From positions 496,001 to 560,000 of the forward strand of contig NZ_JAJQXA010000001.1 of NCBI RefSeq assembly GCF_021245985.1: a stretch of DNA of 64,000 nucleotides. The letters run 5' to 3'. The notes beneath the pieces were generated by a model that saw only the letters and a list, made by a program, of their open reading frames with translations, was not told where the DNA came from and made no database searches. The position numbers and the translations under genes are program-made. Shown here one piece after another: positions 63,913 through 64,000 of the stretch. Position 1 is the stretch's first letter. Each line of letters opens with the position of its first letter. Origin of the DNA: Flavobacterium soyae (GTDB lineage Bacteria > Bacteroidota > Bacteroidia > Flavobacteriales > Flavobacteriaceae).

Positions 63913-64000
63913 GGTAAAAACAAGATTGTCCACTAAAAACATTAATTCAGGTTTTTCGGATTCCACTTTCAAGATAATTTTTTATTTCTTGCTGATTTTA

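Noticed and set aside
63947..64000. Open minus-strand frame running off the right edge
   Set aside because: A short tail ending ESGIRKT could be the 3' end of a gene, but at under 20 codons it cannot be supported.

Overview
The window is AT-rich DNA from a member of the Bacteroidota, most likely a Flavobacterium. The signs are flavobacterial promoters (TAnnTTTG at -7), lineage-typical families (DUF2480, DUF3078, DUF5689, IPExxxVDY, SDR-type threonine dehydrogenase), TonB-dependent receptors, many Bacteroidota lipoproteins, and palindromic intergenic repeats of the CCACAGATTTCAC and CCCGATAGC types. No rRNA, CRISPR array, prophage or intact insertion sequence was seen.

Layout. 0.3-8.5 kb: threonine dehydrogenase, a DUF418 membrane protein, secreted M1 and S8 peptidases, an MBL-fold hydrolase and a coiled-coil membrane protein. 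8.8-19.9 kb: the SUF iron-sulfur assembly genes (IscA-type carrier, sufB, sufC, sufD, then sufS, sufE, a SufT-like gene and a DUF2480 gene), interrupted by small accessory genes. These are a toxin-antitoxin pair whose toxin carries a stop codon, a flavodoxin-like reductase, a four-helix-bundle gene and a GxxExxY gene; the last two are bracketed by inverted repeats. 20-31.6 kb: DUF3078 protein, hflX, a TonB-dependent receptor with a DUF5689 lipoprotein, an MFS transporter, a Gfo/Idh/MocA oxidoreductase and an old yellow enzyme.

31.6-37.3 kb: a self-contained bacteriocin-like secretion locus on the minus strand. It holds an HTH regulator, two tiny double-glycine-leader peptides (one of 53 residues, one of 43), an unknown protein, a DUF3267 membrane metalloprotease-like protein, a DUF2007 protein, a possible 31-residue membrane peptide, an HlyD-type adaptor and a C39-peptidase ABC exporter. 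A perfect 21-bp direct repeat lies at its two edges. 37.6-45.6 kb: rseP, two identical tRNA-Asn genes, a repeat-rich stretch, an XRE regulator, then a tightly packed three-gene TIR / SLOG / ThsB-like set that I read as a candidate anti-phage system, a secreted C1 peptidase and an AraC remnant. 45.6-57.5 kb: a CPBP protease and a long minus-strand set (arylsulfatase, HAD phosphatase, outer-membrane proteins, DUF1254, DUF2252, membrane AraC regulator) of unknown substrate. 58-64 kb: housekeeping genes pyk, an IPExxxVDY gene, rnc, fabF and acpP (minus), then purN and RNase HI (plus).

The items most worth attention are the TIR/SLOG/ThsB-like operon, the bacteriocin-like locus whose two cores share a Cys-x6-Cys spacing, and the suf region as an apparent landing site for repeat-flanked cargo genes.
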